Below, piece after piece: positions 54,928 to 63,968 of a DNA stretch of 64,000 nt. A program made the position numbers and the translations under genes. The notes below the pieces were generated by a model that had not been told where the DNA came from, made no database searches, and saw only the letters and a list, made by a program, of their open reading frames with translations. Source of the stretch: Microcella flavibacter (lineage in GTDB: Bacteria > Actinomycetota > Actinomycetes > Actinomycetales > Microbacteriaceae). The stretch covers positions 1,984,001 to 2,048,000 of the forward strand of contig NZ_CP051299.1 of assembly GCF_012530535.1 (NCBI RefSeq), written 5' to 3'. The stretch's first letter is position 1, and every line of letters begins with the position of its first letter.

Positions 54928-56351
54928 CAGCGGCTCTTCCGGGCGGCGCTCTCGAGCGTCTCGAGGAAGGTGTGCGACCAGTGCGAGACGTCGTTGTCGC
55001 GCAGGCGGCGGCGCAGCGCGCGCATGCGGCTCGAGCGCTCGCGCTTCGGCATCGCGACGGCCTGCATCATCGACTCCTTGAGCCCCTCGATGTCGTGCGG
55101 GTTCACGAGCAGCGCGTTCTTCAGCTCGTCGGCGGCACCCGCGAACTCGCTCAGCACGAGCACGCCGTCCTCGTCGTGGCGGCAGGCCACGTACTCCTTG
55201 GCCACGAGGTTCATGCCGTCGCGCAGCGCGGTCACGAGCATGATGTCGGCGGCGAGGTACAACGCGACCATCTCCTCGCGCGGGTAGCCCTGGTGCAGGT
55301 AGGCGATCGCGCCGTGGCTGATGGTGGCGTAGTCGCCGTTGAGCCGGCCGACGGTGAGCTCGATCTCGTCGCGCAGCTGCATGTAGGCCTCGACGCGCTC
55401 GCGGCTGGGGCTCGCGACCTGCACGAGGATGGCGTCGCCGACCGTGATCGAGCCCGAGCTCAGCAGCTCGCCGTAGGCCTTCAGCCGGTGGCCGATGCCC
55501 TTGGTGTAGTCGAGCCGGTCGACGCCGAGCATGATCGTCGTCGGATTGCCGAGATCCTCGCGGATCTGCCGGGCGCGCTCGATGATCTCGGGGCGCTTGG
55601 CCATCTGCTCGAAGCTCTCGACGTCGATCGAGATCGGGAACGCCTTCGCGACGACGGTGCGGTGCCCGCCGCCCTCGAGCGGCACGCGGATCTCGGGGCT
55701 CTTCGTCGCGTAGCCGAACAGGCGGCGCACGGCCCGAGAGAAGTTGCCGGCGTCGGCCACCCGCTGGAACCCGATGACGTCGGCCCCGAGCAGCCCCTCG
55801 ACGATCTGCCGGCGCCAGGGCAGCTGCGCGTAGATGCCGTAGGGCGGGAAGGGGATGTGGTTGAAGAACCCGATGGTCAGGTCGGGCCGCAGCTCGCGCA
55901 GCATCGCCGGCACGAGCTGCAGCTGGTAGTCCTGCACCCAGACCGTCGCGTTCGGCGCGGCGATCGCGGCGCTGGCCTCGGCGAAGCGGCGGTTGACGGC
56001 CCGGTACGACTCCCACCACTCGCGGTGGAACGCCGGCGGCGAGATGACGTCGTGGTAGAGCGGCCAGAGCGTGTCGTTGCTGAAGCCCTCGTAGTACTGC
56101 TCCACCTCGAGCGCGCTCAGCGGCACGGGCACGATGTGGATGCCGTCCTCCGTCGACGGGGGCAGCTCGAGGTCCGGCTTGCCCGCCCAGCCGACCCAGG
56201 CGCCGTCGGCCTCGCGCATGAGCGGCTCGAGCGCGGTGACGAGGCCTCCGGGCGAGCGGCGCCAGGCCGGCTCCCCGTCGACGTCGATGATGCGGTCGAC
56301 CGGCAGGCGGTTCGAGACGACGATGAAGTCGTACTCGGTGTTCTTCGGCAT
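54927..56351 (-). CDS. otsA: Alpha,alpha-trehalose-phosphate synthase
   Basis: 474 aa GT20 glycosyltransferase: FIVVSNRLPVDR, SPGGLVTALEPLM, WVQDYQLQLVP, GFFNHIPFPPYGIYAQLPWR, MLGVDRLDYTKGI and LRDGMNLVAKEYVACR. Joins UDP-glucose and glucose-6-phosphate. GGGAGCG lies before the ATG. Trehalose is a stress protectant; proximity to the Na+/H+ antiporter suggests an osmotic context but this is inference. Confidence 0.96.
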   Translation of the reverse strand: MPKNTEYDFIVVSNRLPVDRIIDVDGEPAWRRSPGGLVTALEPLMREADGAWVGWAGKPDLELPPSTEDGIHIVPVPLSALEVEQYYEGFSNDTLWPLYHDVISPPAFHREWWESYRAVNRRFAEASAAIAAPNATVWVQDYQLQLVPAMLRELRPDLTIGFFNHIPFPPYGIYAQLPWRRQIVEGLLGADVIGFQRVADAGNFSRAVRRLFGYATKSPEIRVPLEGGGHRTVVAKAFPISIDVESFEQMAKRPEIIERARQIREDLGNPTTIMLGVDRLDYTKGIGHRLKAYGELLSSGSITVGDAILVQVASPSRERVEAYMQLRDEIELTVGRLNGDYATISHGAIAYLHQGYPREEMVALYLAADIMLVTALRDGMNLVAKEYVACRHDEDGVLVLSEFAGAADELKNALLVNPHDIEGLKESMMQAVAMPKRERSSRMRALRRRLRDNDVSHWSHTFLETLESAARKSR

Positions 56352-56471
56352 CGGTTCGCTCCCGTGTCGTCGGCCGCAGCCGTCGCGGCGAGCGGCGCCC
56401 TCGACGGTATCAGCCGCATCTCACCGTCCTCTCAGCGGACGATCGGCTGCGGCCGCGCCTAGGCTGACCGC

Positions 56472-57263
56472 GTGACGCGCATCGGTATGGGCACGACGAG
56501 CGTGCTGCCGCGGCGGCTCGAGGCGGCGTTCCGGCTCGCCGCGGATGCCGGCTTCGACGGCATCGAGGTGATGGTCACGAGCGATCCGGCGACGCAGAGC
56601 GCGCGCGGCATCGCTGCGCTGGCGTCGCGGTTCGGGATGCCCGTGCTGAGCATCCACGCCCCCGTGCTGCTCTTCAGCGCCCTCGCCTTCGGCCGCGACC
56701 CGCGCACGAAGCTCGAGCGGGCCGCCCGGCTGGCCGCCGACCTCGGAGCGACCACGGTCGTCGCCCACCCGCCCTGGCGCTGGCAGGGTCGCTGGGCCGA
56801 GCGCTTCGAGCAGGCCGTCGGCGGGATCGCCGCACGGCACGGGGTCGTCGTCGCGGTCGAGAACATGTTCCCGCTGACCGCGGGCGGTCGCGCGCGGCAG
56901 GCCTTCGCGCCGCACTGGAACCCGGGCGAACTCGCCGTCGACCGCCTCGTGCTCGACGTCTCGCACGCGACCATGGCGCGGCGCTCGGCGCTCGAGCTCG
57001 CCGAGCAGTGGGGCGACCGCCTGCACCACGTGCACCTGTGCGACGCGGCCGCGCCCGAGGCCGGCGGCCGCCTGCACGATGCGCACCTCGTGCCCGGGCG
57101 GGGCGGTCAGCCGGTCGCGGCGCTGCTGCGGCACCTCGCCGCCTCGGGCTTCACCGGCGACGTCGTCGCCGAGCTCAACACCCGGCACTGCGGCCGAGAC
57201 GACGCCGCACGGCTCGCCGAGCTGCGCGAGACGGTCGCCTTCGCCCGCGAGCACCGGGGCTGA
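56472..57263 (+). CDS. Sugar phosphate isomerase/epimerase family protein (xylose isomerase-like TIM barrel)
   Basis: 263 aa AP-endonuclease-2/xylose isomerase fold: AFRLAADAGFDGIEVMVTSD, LSIHAPVLLFSALAFG, ATTVVAHPPWRWQG, VVVAVENMFPL and VHLCDAAAPEAGG-RLHDAHLVPGRGGQPV carry the typical His/Glu/Asp metal ligands. Substrate unknown. TAGGCT (56460-56465) ends exactly 6 nt before the GTG, so it is probably leaderless. Divergent from otsA. Confidence 0.85.
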   Translation: MTRIGMGTTSVLPRRLEAAFRLAADAGFDGIEVMVTSDPATQSARGIAALASRFGMPVLSIHAPVLLFSALAFGRDPRTKLERAARLAADLGATTVVAHPPWRWQGRWAERFEQAVGGIAARHGVVVAVENMFPLTAGGRARQAFAPHWNPGELAVDRLVLDVSHATMARRSALELAEQWGDRLHHVHLCDAAAPEAGGRLHDAHLVPGRGGQPVAALLRHLAASGFTGDVVAELNTRHCGRDDAARLAELRETVAFAREHRG

Positions 57264-57309
57264 GCGCCCCGCCGCCCGGCACGGCCCGCTGCCCGCGGCC
57301 CGGCCGGGC

Positions 57310-59172
57310 TCAGGCGAGCGCGGGGGCGAAGGCCTCCCGCGCCTCGCGCCTCTGCGCCCGCCCGACCGCGACGCGGGCGACGAGCACGGAGGCGAGCCCG
57401 AGCACGAGCATCGCGCCGACCATGGCGACGATGCGCGCCGCATCGCCTCCCGCGAAGAGCGCCTGCAGCCCATCGACCGCGGCCCGCAGCGGCAGCACCC
57501 CGCTCAGCGCCGGGAACGGGTCGGCGAGCGCCGCCACCGGGATGATGCCGCCCGTGACGATGATCTGCAGGTCGAGCAGCAGCAGCGAGACGACGAGCCC
57601 GCCCCGGCCGAGCGCCAGGGTGAGCGCCGCGTGCAGCGCCGTGAAGGCGAGCGCGATGAGCGCCGTGAGGGCGAGGGTCGCCGGCAGCAGCATCCACTCG
57701 ATGCCGGCGGCGGCGTGCACGAGCAGGCTGACGAGCACCGCCTGGGCGAGCGCGATGAGGGATGCCCGACCGAGGCTGCGCCGCAGCACGACCCCGGCGC
57801 CCGTCGCCGAGCCCACCACGGCCCCGCCCGCGGGTCGCAGGGCCAGGAACGTCGCGAGCGCGCCGACCCACAGGCCGATCGGCACGAGCGTCGAGGCGAT
57901 GACCTGCCCGACCCCGTCGATCGCGTTGACGCGCTGGGTGTCGACCGCGACGGGGTCGAGGGCGACGGCTGAGCCGGTGGCGCCCGGCACCTGCTCGGCG
58001 CCGTCGGCGAGTCCGGTGGCGAGCTCCTCGGCGCCGGCCGCGAGCTCGCGCGAGCCCGCGGCGGCCTCGCCCGCGCCGGTGCCGAGGGCGCCGAGCCCGT
58101 CGGCGAGCGCATCGGCGCCCGAGACGAGCGACGGGCCGCCGGCGGCGAGCTCGCGCGCGCCCGCGGCGCTCTGCGCGATGCCCGACTGCACGCCGTCGAT
58201 CGCGGGGCCCATCTGCCCGTTCAGCTGCGCGGCACCGCCGGAGAGCTGCTGCGCGGCGGCGACGAGCGCCTGGTAGGCGCCCTGCTGCTCGGGCGGCAGC
58301 CCCGAGGCGGCGATCGCCGGGGCGAGGGCCTGCAGCCCGCCCGCGAGCTGCGCGCTGCCGCCGGCGAGGCCGCCGACCGCGCCCGTGAGCTGGTCGAGCC
58401 CTGCGGCGCCCGACTCGAGCTGCCCGAGCCCGGAGGAGAGGGAGGAGACGCCGCCCGTGTAGGCGCCGAGCCCGTCGGCGAGGCTGCGCGCGCCGGCCGT
58501 CGACTGCTCCGCGCCGACGCGCAGGGCGTCGAGCCCGGTGCCGAGCTCGGTGTTGCCGTCGCCGATCTGCGCCGCGCCGTCGGAGGCGTCGCCGAGGGCC
58601 GAGCCGAGCTGATCGATGCCGCCGAGCAGCCCGTCGACGTACTGCTCGGTGACGACGTCGCCGAACTGGGCCGCGAGGCTCTCGCCGACGCTCTGCACGA
58701 CCGAGCCGGCGAGGTAGCTGTGCGCGTCGTCGGTCTCGACCTCGAGCTGCGCCTGCACCGCCTCGGGCGTGCCGATGGTCAGCACCGAGGCGGAGAAGTC
58801 GTCGGGGATGGTGACGACCGCGTAGACCTCGCCCGCGGCGAGCGCCGCCTCGGCCTCCTCGGCGTTGGTGACGCGCCAGTCGAAGCCGGCCGCCTCGGGC
58901 GCGGTGAGCTCGGTGACGAGCTGGCGCCCCGCGAAGACGACCTGCTCCTCGCCGTCGGGGCCCGTGGTGGTGAGCAGCTCGTCCTCGTTCACGACGGCGG
59001 CGGGGATGCGGTCGAGCGCGGCCTCGCCGTCGTCGCCGATCGCCGCGAGGGCGAGGCCGACGAGCGCGAGCGGCACGAGCAGGGCGCCCGCGATCACGGC
59101 GCCGCGGCCGCGGCCGGGGCGACGGCGGGCTGCAGAGGGCGCGGCGGCGGGGGATGCGGATGCTGCGGTCAT
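57310..59172 (-). CDS. YhgE/Pip-family membrane protein
   Basis: 620 aa. One N-terminal span (GAVIAGALLVPLALVGLALAAI), a large extracellular part (45-400), then about five C-terminal spans (IASTLVPIGLWVGALATFLAL, LIALAQAVLVSLLVHAAAG, TLALTALIALAFTALHAAL, GLVVSLLLLDLQIIVTGGIIP, IVAMVGAMLVLGLASVLVARV). The central part is full of short heptad-like repeats (SLADGL, GLGQLESG, ELATGL) that predict a long coiled coil, as in YhgE/Pip/EsaA proteins. These have an ABC-2-permease-like topology. The ATG overlaps the MMPL stop by 4 nt. It is coupled to the MMPL gene and TetR. Confidence 0.9.
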   Translation of the reverse strand: MTAASASPAAAPSAARRRPGRGRGAVIAGALLVPLALVGLALAAIGDDGEAALDRIPAAVVNEDELLTTTGPDGEEQVVFAGRQLVTELTAPEAAGFDWRVTNAEEAEAALAAGEVYAVVTIPDDFSASVLTIGTPEAVQAQLEVETDDAHSYLAGSVVQSVGESLAAQFGDVVTEQYVDGLLGGIDQLGSALGDASDGAAQIGDGNTELGTGLDALRVGAEQSTAGARSLADGLGAYTGGVSSLSSGLGQLESGAAGLDQLTGAVGGLAGGSAQLAGGLQALAPAIAASGLPPEQQGAYQALVAAAQQLSGGAAQLNGQMGPAIDGVQSGIAQSAAGARELAAGGPSLVSGADALADGLGALGTGAGEAAAGSRELAAGAEELATGLADGAEQVPGATGSAVALDPVAVDTQRVNAIDGVGQVIASTLVPIGLWVGALATFLALRPAGGAVVGSATGAGVVLRRSLGRASLIALAQAVLVSLLVHAAAGIEWMLLPATLALTALIALAFTALHAALTLALGRGGLVVSLLLLDLQIIVTGGIIPVAALADPFPALSGVLPLRAAVDGLQALFAGGDAARIVAMVGAMLVLGLASVLVARVAVGRAQRREAREAFAPALA

Positions 59173-62147
59173 GAGCGGGTGTCCTTCGCCGTGGGGGCCG
59201 CCGCGCGGGCGAGCGGGGCGGGATCGGGGTGCGGGGCGGGATCGGGGTGCGGGGCGGGATCGGATGCCGGCGCCGAGTGCGCGGGCGCCGCGCCCGCCGA
59301 GCGGCGCACCGGCGAGAGCCGGGCGACCGTCGTGCCGGGCCGGGGCTCGCCGCCCTCGGGGCGACCCCAGATGCGCACGGTGCCGCGCGGGGCGAGCGCG
59401 ACCACGAGGGCGTCGACGAGGTCGGTGCCGGTCTCGTCGAGCGCGTCGTCGCGATGGTCGAGCACGATCACCGGCGTGCGGTCGATGGTCGCGACGGCGG
59501 CCAGCAGCAGGGCGCGAGTGCGCCCGTCCAGCGCCGCGACCGGCGCGGTGGGGTCGCGCAGCGCGCGAGCGCTCGCCGCGGCCTGCTCCCCCATCCCGCG
59601 CAGCGCGGCGTCGAGCTCGGCGAGCCAGTCGCGGGTGAGCTGCGCGCGGCGCGGGCGACCCGAGGCGAGCGCGAGCCGCTCGGCGACGAGCGTTCGCACC
59701 GTCACCTCCGGGGCGATGCGGTCGCCGCCGACGTCGACCAGGGCGACCCGGCGGGCGGCCCGACCGGCCTCGGAGGGCAGCAGCGCGCCCGCCACGAGCG
59801 CGCGCCCGGCCGCCGGCTCCACGTGCCCGGCGAGGGTCGCGGCGGCGAGGCGGCGCAGAGCGGAGGGGCCGGCGAGGTGCACGCGATCGCCCGCGGCGGC
59901 GTGCAGCTCGAGAGAGGCATCCACCCCCTGGAGCGCGAGGCCCTCGGTGACGACGACGCCCTGCCGACCGGATGCCCACTCCACGTCGTCGCGGTGGTGG
60001 CGCAGCTTCTCGCCCTCGATGTCGAGGTCGGGCAGCGCCCGGTCGAAGGAGCGCGGGAACCACCATCCCGCCCGGCCGAACAGCGTCATGAGGGCGGGGC
60101 CGAGCGTCATGCGCACGACGAAGGCGTCGACCGCGATGCCGACGGCGAGGCCGAGCGCGATGGGCTTGATGACGCCCGCCCCCTCGGGCACGAACGCCGC
60201 GAAGACGAACACCATGATGAGCGCGGCCGCCGTGACGACGCGGGCGCCGTTCGCGAAGCCGTCCTCGATGGAGCGCTTCGCGTCGCCCGTGCGCACGAAC
60301 TCCTCGCGCATGCCCGAGACGAGGAACACCTCGTAGTCCATGGCGAGGCCGAACAGCACCGCCATGAGGATGATCGGCATGAAGCTCAGGATCGGCCCCG
60401 ACTCGGCCTGCAGCAGCTCGGCGCCCCAGCCCCACTGGAACACCGCGACCGTCACGCCCATGCCGGTGCCGACCGAGAGCAGGAACCCGAGGGCCGCCTT
60501 GACCGGCACGAGCACCGAGCGGAAGACCGCCATCAGAAGCACGATCGAGAGCCCCACGACGATGAGGGCGAAGGGCACGAGCGCGTTCGTCAGCCGGGTC
60601 GAGATGTCGATGCCGACGGCCGTGACGCCCGTGACCGCGAGCGGCGTGCCGTACTCGTCCTCGATGTCGCCGGCGATCGCGCGGATGTCGGCGACCACCT
60701 GCTTCGTCTCGGGCGCATCGGGGGCGAACTCGGGCGCGACCTGCAGGATCGCCGTCTCGAGCCCCGGCGAGGGGATGCCCTGGCCGACGCTCGCGACGCC
60801 GTCGACCTGCTCGAGCTCGCCCCGGATCGCGTCGAGATCCTCGAGCACATCGACGGTCTGCGTGATGTCGAGCGTGACCAGGAGCGGGCCCGCGGTGCCC
60901 GGACCGAACGCGTCCGCGATGAGGTCGTAGGCCTCGCGCTGGGTCGAGCCGGCCGGCTCGCTGCCGCCGTCGGGCAGGTTGAGGTCGAGGGAGAAGGTCG
61001 GGATCGAGAGCGTGCCGAGCACGGCGACGACCGCGACGGTCGTCACGATCGGGCGCTTCATGACGCCGCGCACCCAGCGCCGGCCCATGGTCGGGCGCGA
61101 GGAGGCGACCGGATGCGCGCGCGTCCAGGCGCGCGAGCCCTCCTTCGGCGCGAGCTTCGCCCCGGCGAGGCCGAGCATCGCCGGCACGAGGGTGACGGCC
61201 GCGGCGATCGCGATGAACACCGCGACGGCGGCGCCGACGCCCATGACGGAGAGGAACGGGATGCCGACGACGAGGAGGCCGAGAAGGGCGATGATCACGG
61301 TCACGCCGGCGAAGACGACGGCGCTGCCGGCGGTGCCGACGGCGATCGCGGCCGACTCCTCCGGGTCCTCCCCGCGGGCGAGCTGCCCGCGGTGCCGCGA
61401 CAGGATGAAGAGGGCGTAGTCGATGCCGACCGCGAGGCCGATCATGAGCGCCAGCAGGGGCGCCGAGCTCGAGACGGGCGTCACCGCGGTGAGCGCGATG
61501 ATCGCGCCCATGACGATCGCGACGCCGACGAGCGCCGAGACGAGCGGCATGCCCGCGGCGCGCAGCGAGCCGAAGGTGATGACGAGCACGACGCCGGCGA
61601 AGACGACGCCGAGCACCTCGATCGGCGTGATGCCCACCGTCGTGTCCTGGAAGACCTGCCCGGCGAACTCGACCCGCGAGTCGAGGCCGTCGCCGCTCGC
61701 GGTCAGCGCCTCGAGCGAGTCCTCCGAGATGTCGGTGGCGACGCCGTCGAGCTGCACCTGCACGATCGCGACGGTGCCGTCGTCGCTCACCTGGTCGCCG
61801 GCGAACTCGTCGAACGGCCCGAGCACGTTCGCCACCTGGTCGACGTCGCCGAGGCGCTCGATGAGCTGGTCGATCTCGTCCCGCACGGCGGGATCGTCGA
61901 CCCGTTCGCCCTCCGGCGCGACGACGACGGCCTGCGCGCTCGCGCCCGACACCTCGGGGAACAGCGCGTCGAGGGTGTCGAGCGCCTCCTGCGACTCGGT
62001 GCCGGGGATGGTGAAGGTCTCGTCGAACTGCCCGCCGAGGGCCAGCCCGCCGCCGAGCACGGCGACGACGACGAGCGCCCACGTGGTGATGACGAGCCAG
62101 GCGCGCCGGTAGGCGGCGCGACCGAGACGGTAGAGGAGGGTGGCCAC
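59169..62147 (-). CDS. MMPL-family transporter fused to a degenerate ABC-ATPase-like domain
   Basis: 992 aa. Residues 1-716 are an MMPL (RND-type) transporter: N-terminal span (RAWLVITTWALVVVAVLGGG), two periplasmic loops, and two blocks of spans (ALLVVGIPFLSVMGVGAAVA...; IILMAVLFGLAMDYEVFLVSG). Residues about 728-930 look like an ABC ATPase that lost its chemistry: GDRVHLAGPSALRRLAAATLAG (757-778) stands where Walker A should be but has no GKS/T, LDGRTRALLLAAVATIDRT (about 873-891) is at the signature position, and PVIVLDHRDDALD is Walker-B-like with His instead of Glu. The tail 947-992 has DPAPHP repeats. It overlaps the YhgE gene; TetR is 10 nt upstream. Confidence 0.85.
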   Translation of the reverse strand: MATLLYRLGRAAYRRAWLVITTWALVVVAVLGGGLALGGQFDETFTIPGTESQEALDTLDALFPEVSGASAQAVVVAPEGERVDDPAVRDEIDQLIERLGDVDQVANVLGPFDEFAGDQVSDDGTVAIVQVQLDGVATDISEDSLEALTASGDGLDSRVEFAGQVFQDTTVGITPIEVLGVVFAGVVLVITFGSLRAAGMPLVSALVGVAIVMGAIIALTAVTPVSSSAPLLALMIGLAVGIDYALFILSRHRGQLARGEDPEESAAIAVGTAGSAVVFAGVTVIIALLGLLVVGIPFLSVMGVGAAVAVFIAIAAAVTLVPAMLGLAGAKLAPKEGSRAWTRAHPVASSRPTMGRRWVRGVMKRPIVTTVAVVAVLGTLSIPTFSLDLNLPDGGSEPAGSTQREAYDLIADAFGPGTAGPLLVTLDITQTVDVLEDLDAIRGELEQVDGVASVGQGIPSPGLETAILQVAPEFAPDAPETKQVVADIRAIAGDIEDEYGTPLAVTGVTAVGIDISTRLTNALVPFALIVVGLSIVLLMAVFRSVLVPVKAALGFLLSVGTGMGVTVAVFQWGWGAELLQAESGPILSFMPIILMAVLFGLAMDYEVFLVSGMREEFVRTGDAKRSIEDGFANGARVVTAAALIMVFVFAAFVPEGAGVIKPIALGLAVGIAVDAFVVRMTLGPALMTLFGRAGWWFPRSFDRALPDLDIEGEKLRHHRDDVEWASGRQGVVVTEGLALQGVDASLELHAAAGDRVHLAGPSALRRLAAATLAGHVEPAAGRALVAGALLPSEAGRAARRVALVDVGGDRIAPEVTVRTLVAERLALASGRPRRAQLTRDWLAELDAALRGMGEQAAASARALRDPTAPVAALDGRTRALLLAAVATIDRTPVIVLDHRDDALDETGTDLVDALVVALAPRGTVRIWGRPEGGEPRPGTTVARLSPVRRSAGAAPAHSAPASDPAPHPDPAPHPDPAPLARAAAPTAKDTRS
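59213..59263. repeat. 18-bp tandem repeat in the MMPL gene tail
   Basis: GCGGGGCGGGATCGGGGT at 59213, 59231 and (partial) 59249, coding on the minus strand for DPAPHP repeats in the C-terminal tail. A length-variable, probably unstructured segment. Confidence 0.85.
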
Positions 62148-62156
62148 GGGATGCTC

Positions 62157-62741
62157 CTAGGCGGTTTCAGCGGAGGGGGCGGTCGGGGTGCGGTGGTCGT
62201 GCGGCACGAGCAGCTCGAGCATCACGTCGATGAGGGCCTGCCGGATCTCGTCGACGGGCGGCTCGTCGATGCCGAGCTCCTCGGCTGCGGCGAGCGAGTA
62301 GGCCGCCCCGCCGAAGGCGACGCCGAGGCGCAGCTTCTCGGCTGTGGAGGTGCCGTAGCTGTGGAAGAAGCTCGCGAGCCGGTTCATGAGCGCCTGCGCG
62401 CGGTCGATGGCGGGGGTGTCGACGATCGTCGCCTGCTGGTTGATGACGAGGTGCACCTGCTGGCGGTGGGCGAGCAGGAAGTCCACGAAGCCGAGGATGA
62501 ACGCCTCGCGGTTCTCGACCGAGAAGCCGGCGTCCTCCGCCGTCGCGACGAGGCCGTCGAGGGCGTCGAGCGCGGGGCCGATGGCCGCCTCGAGCAGCTG
62601 CTCCTTCGAGGAGTAGTGGTAGAGCACGCTCGCCTTCGAGGTACCGGCCAGGTCGGCGATGCGCTGCAGCGAGGTGGCGGCGTAGCCCGCGGCGGCGAAC
62701 TCGGCGAGCGCGATCTCGCGCAGGTCATCGTGTCGGGACAT
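62157..62741 (-). CDS. TetR-family transcriptional repressor
   Basis: 194 aa. Helix-turn-helix at about residues 20-50: EFAAAGYAATSLQRIADLAGTSKASVLYHYSSKEQLL, the classic TetR form; the C-terminal ligand domain is unassigned. TATTCT (62754-62749) ends 7 nt before the ATG and there is no ribosome binding site, so it is probably leaderless. Two 14-bp palindromes lie immediately upstream. It is upstream of and on the same strand as the MMPL and YhgE genes, 9 nt apart, so it should control the operon and itself. Confidence 0.93.
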   Translation of the reverse strand: MSRHDDLREIALAEFAAAGYAATSLQRIADLAGTSKASVLYHYSSKEQLLEAAIGPALDALDGLVATAEDAGFSVENREAFILGFVDFLLAHRQQVHLVINQQATIVDTPAIDRAQALMNRLASFFHSYGTSTAEKLRLGVAFGGAAYSLAAAEELGIDEPPVDEIRQALIDVMLELLVPHDHRTPTAPSAETA

Positions 62742-62756
62742 GCCCTCGAGAATACT

Positions 62757-62770
62757 TGACCGATCGGTCA
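62757..62770. promoter_or_regulatory. TetR operator 1: TGACCGATCGGTCA
   Basis: Perfect 14-bp palindrome directly upstream of the -10 (62754-62749) of the tetR-MMPL-yhgE transcript, where binding would block RNA polymerase. Confidence 0.75.
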
Positions 62771-62774
62771 GTCC

Positions 62775-62788
62775 TGACCGCTCGGTCA
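62775..62788. promoter_or_regulatory. TetR operator 2: TGACCG-CT-CGGTCA
   Basis: A second copy with perfect 6-bp arms and CT at the centre, 18 bp from the first, so both lie on nearly the same face of the DNA and could bind cooperatively. It covers the expected -35 region. Confidence 0.72.
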
Positions 62789-62919
62789 GATTCTCGGACG
62801 GCGCTGGCCGGGCTCCCAGGTTCGCGGGTCGGGGCGAGGGCTGGATGCGCGCTGGGCCCCGGCTGCGCGCCGCGTGCCGGCTCGACTAGCGTGGGAGGCC
62901 GACGCGAGAGGGAGCATCC

Positions 62920-63120
62920 ATGCGCAAGTACATCTTCAACGGAGCCATCATCAACGCCGCCTTCTCGGCGGTCGGCGTCATCAACGCGACCCGCAAGGGC
63001 CCCCACGACTGGCGCCTCGCGCTCATGTGGGCCAGCTGGGGCATCAGCGTCGCCATCGCCGTCGGCACGATCATCGAGGACCAGAACAACCCGGGCGACC
63101 CGGCCTTCCAGCTGAAGTAG
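62920..63120 (+). CDS. Small membrane protein, 66 aa
   Basis: MRKYIFNGAIINAAFSAVGV then WRLALMWASWGISVAIAVGTIIED: two hydrophobic segments with polar ends. GAGAGGGAG precedes the ATG; TAGCGT (62885-62890) is a fair -10. No recognised domain. The function is unknown. Confidence 0.75.
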   Translation: MRKYIFNGAIINAAFSAVGVINATRKGPHDWRLALMWASWGISVAIAVGTIIEDQNNPGDPAFQLK

Positions 63121-63127
63121 CCGGCGC

Positions 63128-63760
63128 TCAGGAGCGCGAGGCGAACGCCATCGCGGCTCCGAGCCCGATGAGCGCGACGCCGCCCGAGGCGCGCAGGCCG
63201 CTCAACCGACCGGGGTTCGTCGCGAACCAGGCCCGGGCCGATCCGGCGGCGACGCCGTAGAGCCCGTCCGAGACGATGCCGATCGCGAGGAAGATCGCGC
63301 CGAGCGTCAGCATCTGCACGACGACGCTGCCGGCCGCGGGGTCGACGAACTGCGGCAGGGCCGCGGCGAAGAACACGATCGTCTTCGGGTTCGTGATGCC
63401 GACCAGGAAGCTCTCGCGCAGCAGTCGGCGCACCGTCGGCGCCCGCTCGTCGAGGTCGGCCGCGGGCATGTCGCGCCGGTGCCGGATCGACTGGATGCCC
63501 AGCCACACCAGCACGAGGGCTCCGACGATCTTCAGCGCGAGGAACAGCACCTCCGACTGCGCGACGAGCACGCCGAGCCCTGCCGCCACCGCGACGATCT
63601 GGAGCGCGCCGCCGCACGCCGCCCCGAGCACGCTGATCAGCGCGCCCCGGGTGCCGTGCGCGAGGGCCCGCCCGATGACGAAGAGCACCCCGGGCCCGGG
63701 CACGACGATGATGATGAGCGCCGCCACGAGGAAGGCGAGCAGTTCGGGGAGCGGCACCAC
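63128..63760 (-). CDS. LysE-family transporter (amino-acid/threonine-type exporter)
   Basis: 210 aa, six-span exporter of the LysE/RhtB superfamily: LLAFLVAALIIIVVPGPGVLFVIGRALAHGTRGAL, LKIVGALVLVWLGIQSI, and FLVGITNPKTIVFFAAALPQFV. VPGPG and NPK are hallmarks. The start is set at GTG 63760, giving the usual length, with TAGCAT ending 8 nt upstream; the longer frame begins with an Arg-rich stretch that is not part of the family. Substrate unknown. Confidence 0.88.
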   Translation of the reverse strand: MVPLPELLAFLVAALIIIVVPGPGVLFVIGRALAHGTRGALISVLGAACGGALQIVAVAAGLGVLVAQSEVLFLALKIVGALVLVWLGIQSIRHRRDMPAADLDERAPTVRRLLRESFLVGITNPKTIVFFAAALPQFVDPAAGSVVVQMLTLGAIFLAIGIVSDGLYGVAAGSARAWFATNPGRLSGLRASGGVALIGLGAAMAFASRS

Positions 63761-63858
63761 GAAGTGCGATGCTACCGGCCGCGGACGGGCCGCACGGCGA
63801 CGCCGGCCACGGTCGCGCGACGAGGACAGCCGACAGCTGAGGTCGGTGAACACAGAGA

Positions 63859-63893
63859 AAACCCCGGCTGCTGGCGAGAGCGAACCGGGGTTT
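63859..63893 (-). terminator. Terminator of the tRNA-Lys transcript
   Basis: AAACCCCGG (63859-63867) and CCGGGGTTT (63885-63893) form a 9-bp stem. On the minus strand it lies 3 nt after the tRNA and is followed by TTTCTC; with the paired Ts there is a short T-run. Confidence 0.7.
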
Positions 63894-63895
63894 CG

Positions 63896-63968
<73 letters not shown>

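Noticed and set aside
57310-62082. 1590-codon minus-strand frame that joins YhgE with an upstream stretch
   Set aside because: The upstream 970 codons overlap the MMPL gene in a different frame and have no domain; the YhgE protein starts at 59172 with a typical N-terminal span.
59229-62759. 1176-codon plus-strand open frame opposite the MMPL gene
   Set aside because: Shadow of the real gene with low-complexity, Arg/Asp/His/Glu-rich translation. The same holds for long frames at 28026-31286, 33136-37086 and 51510-54218.
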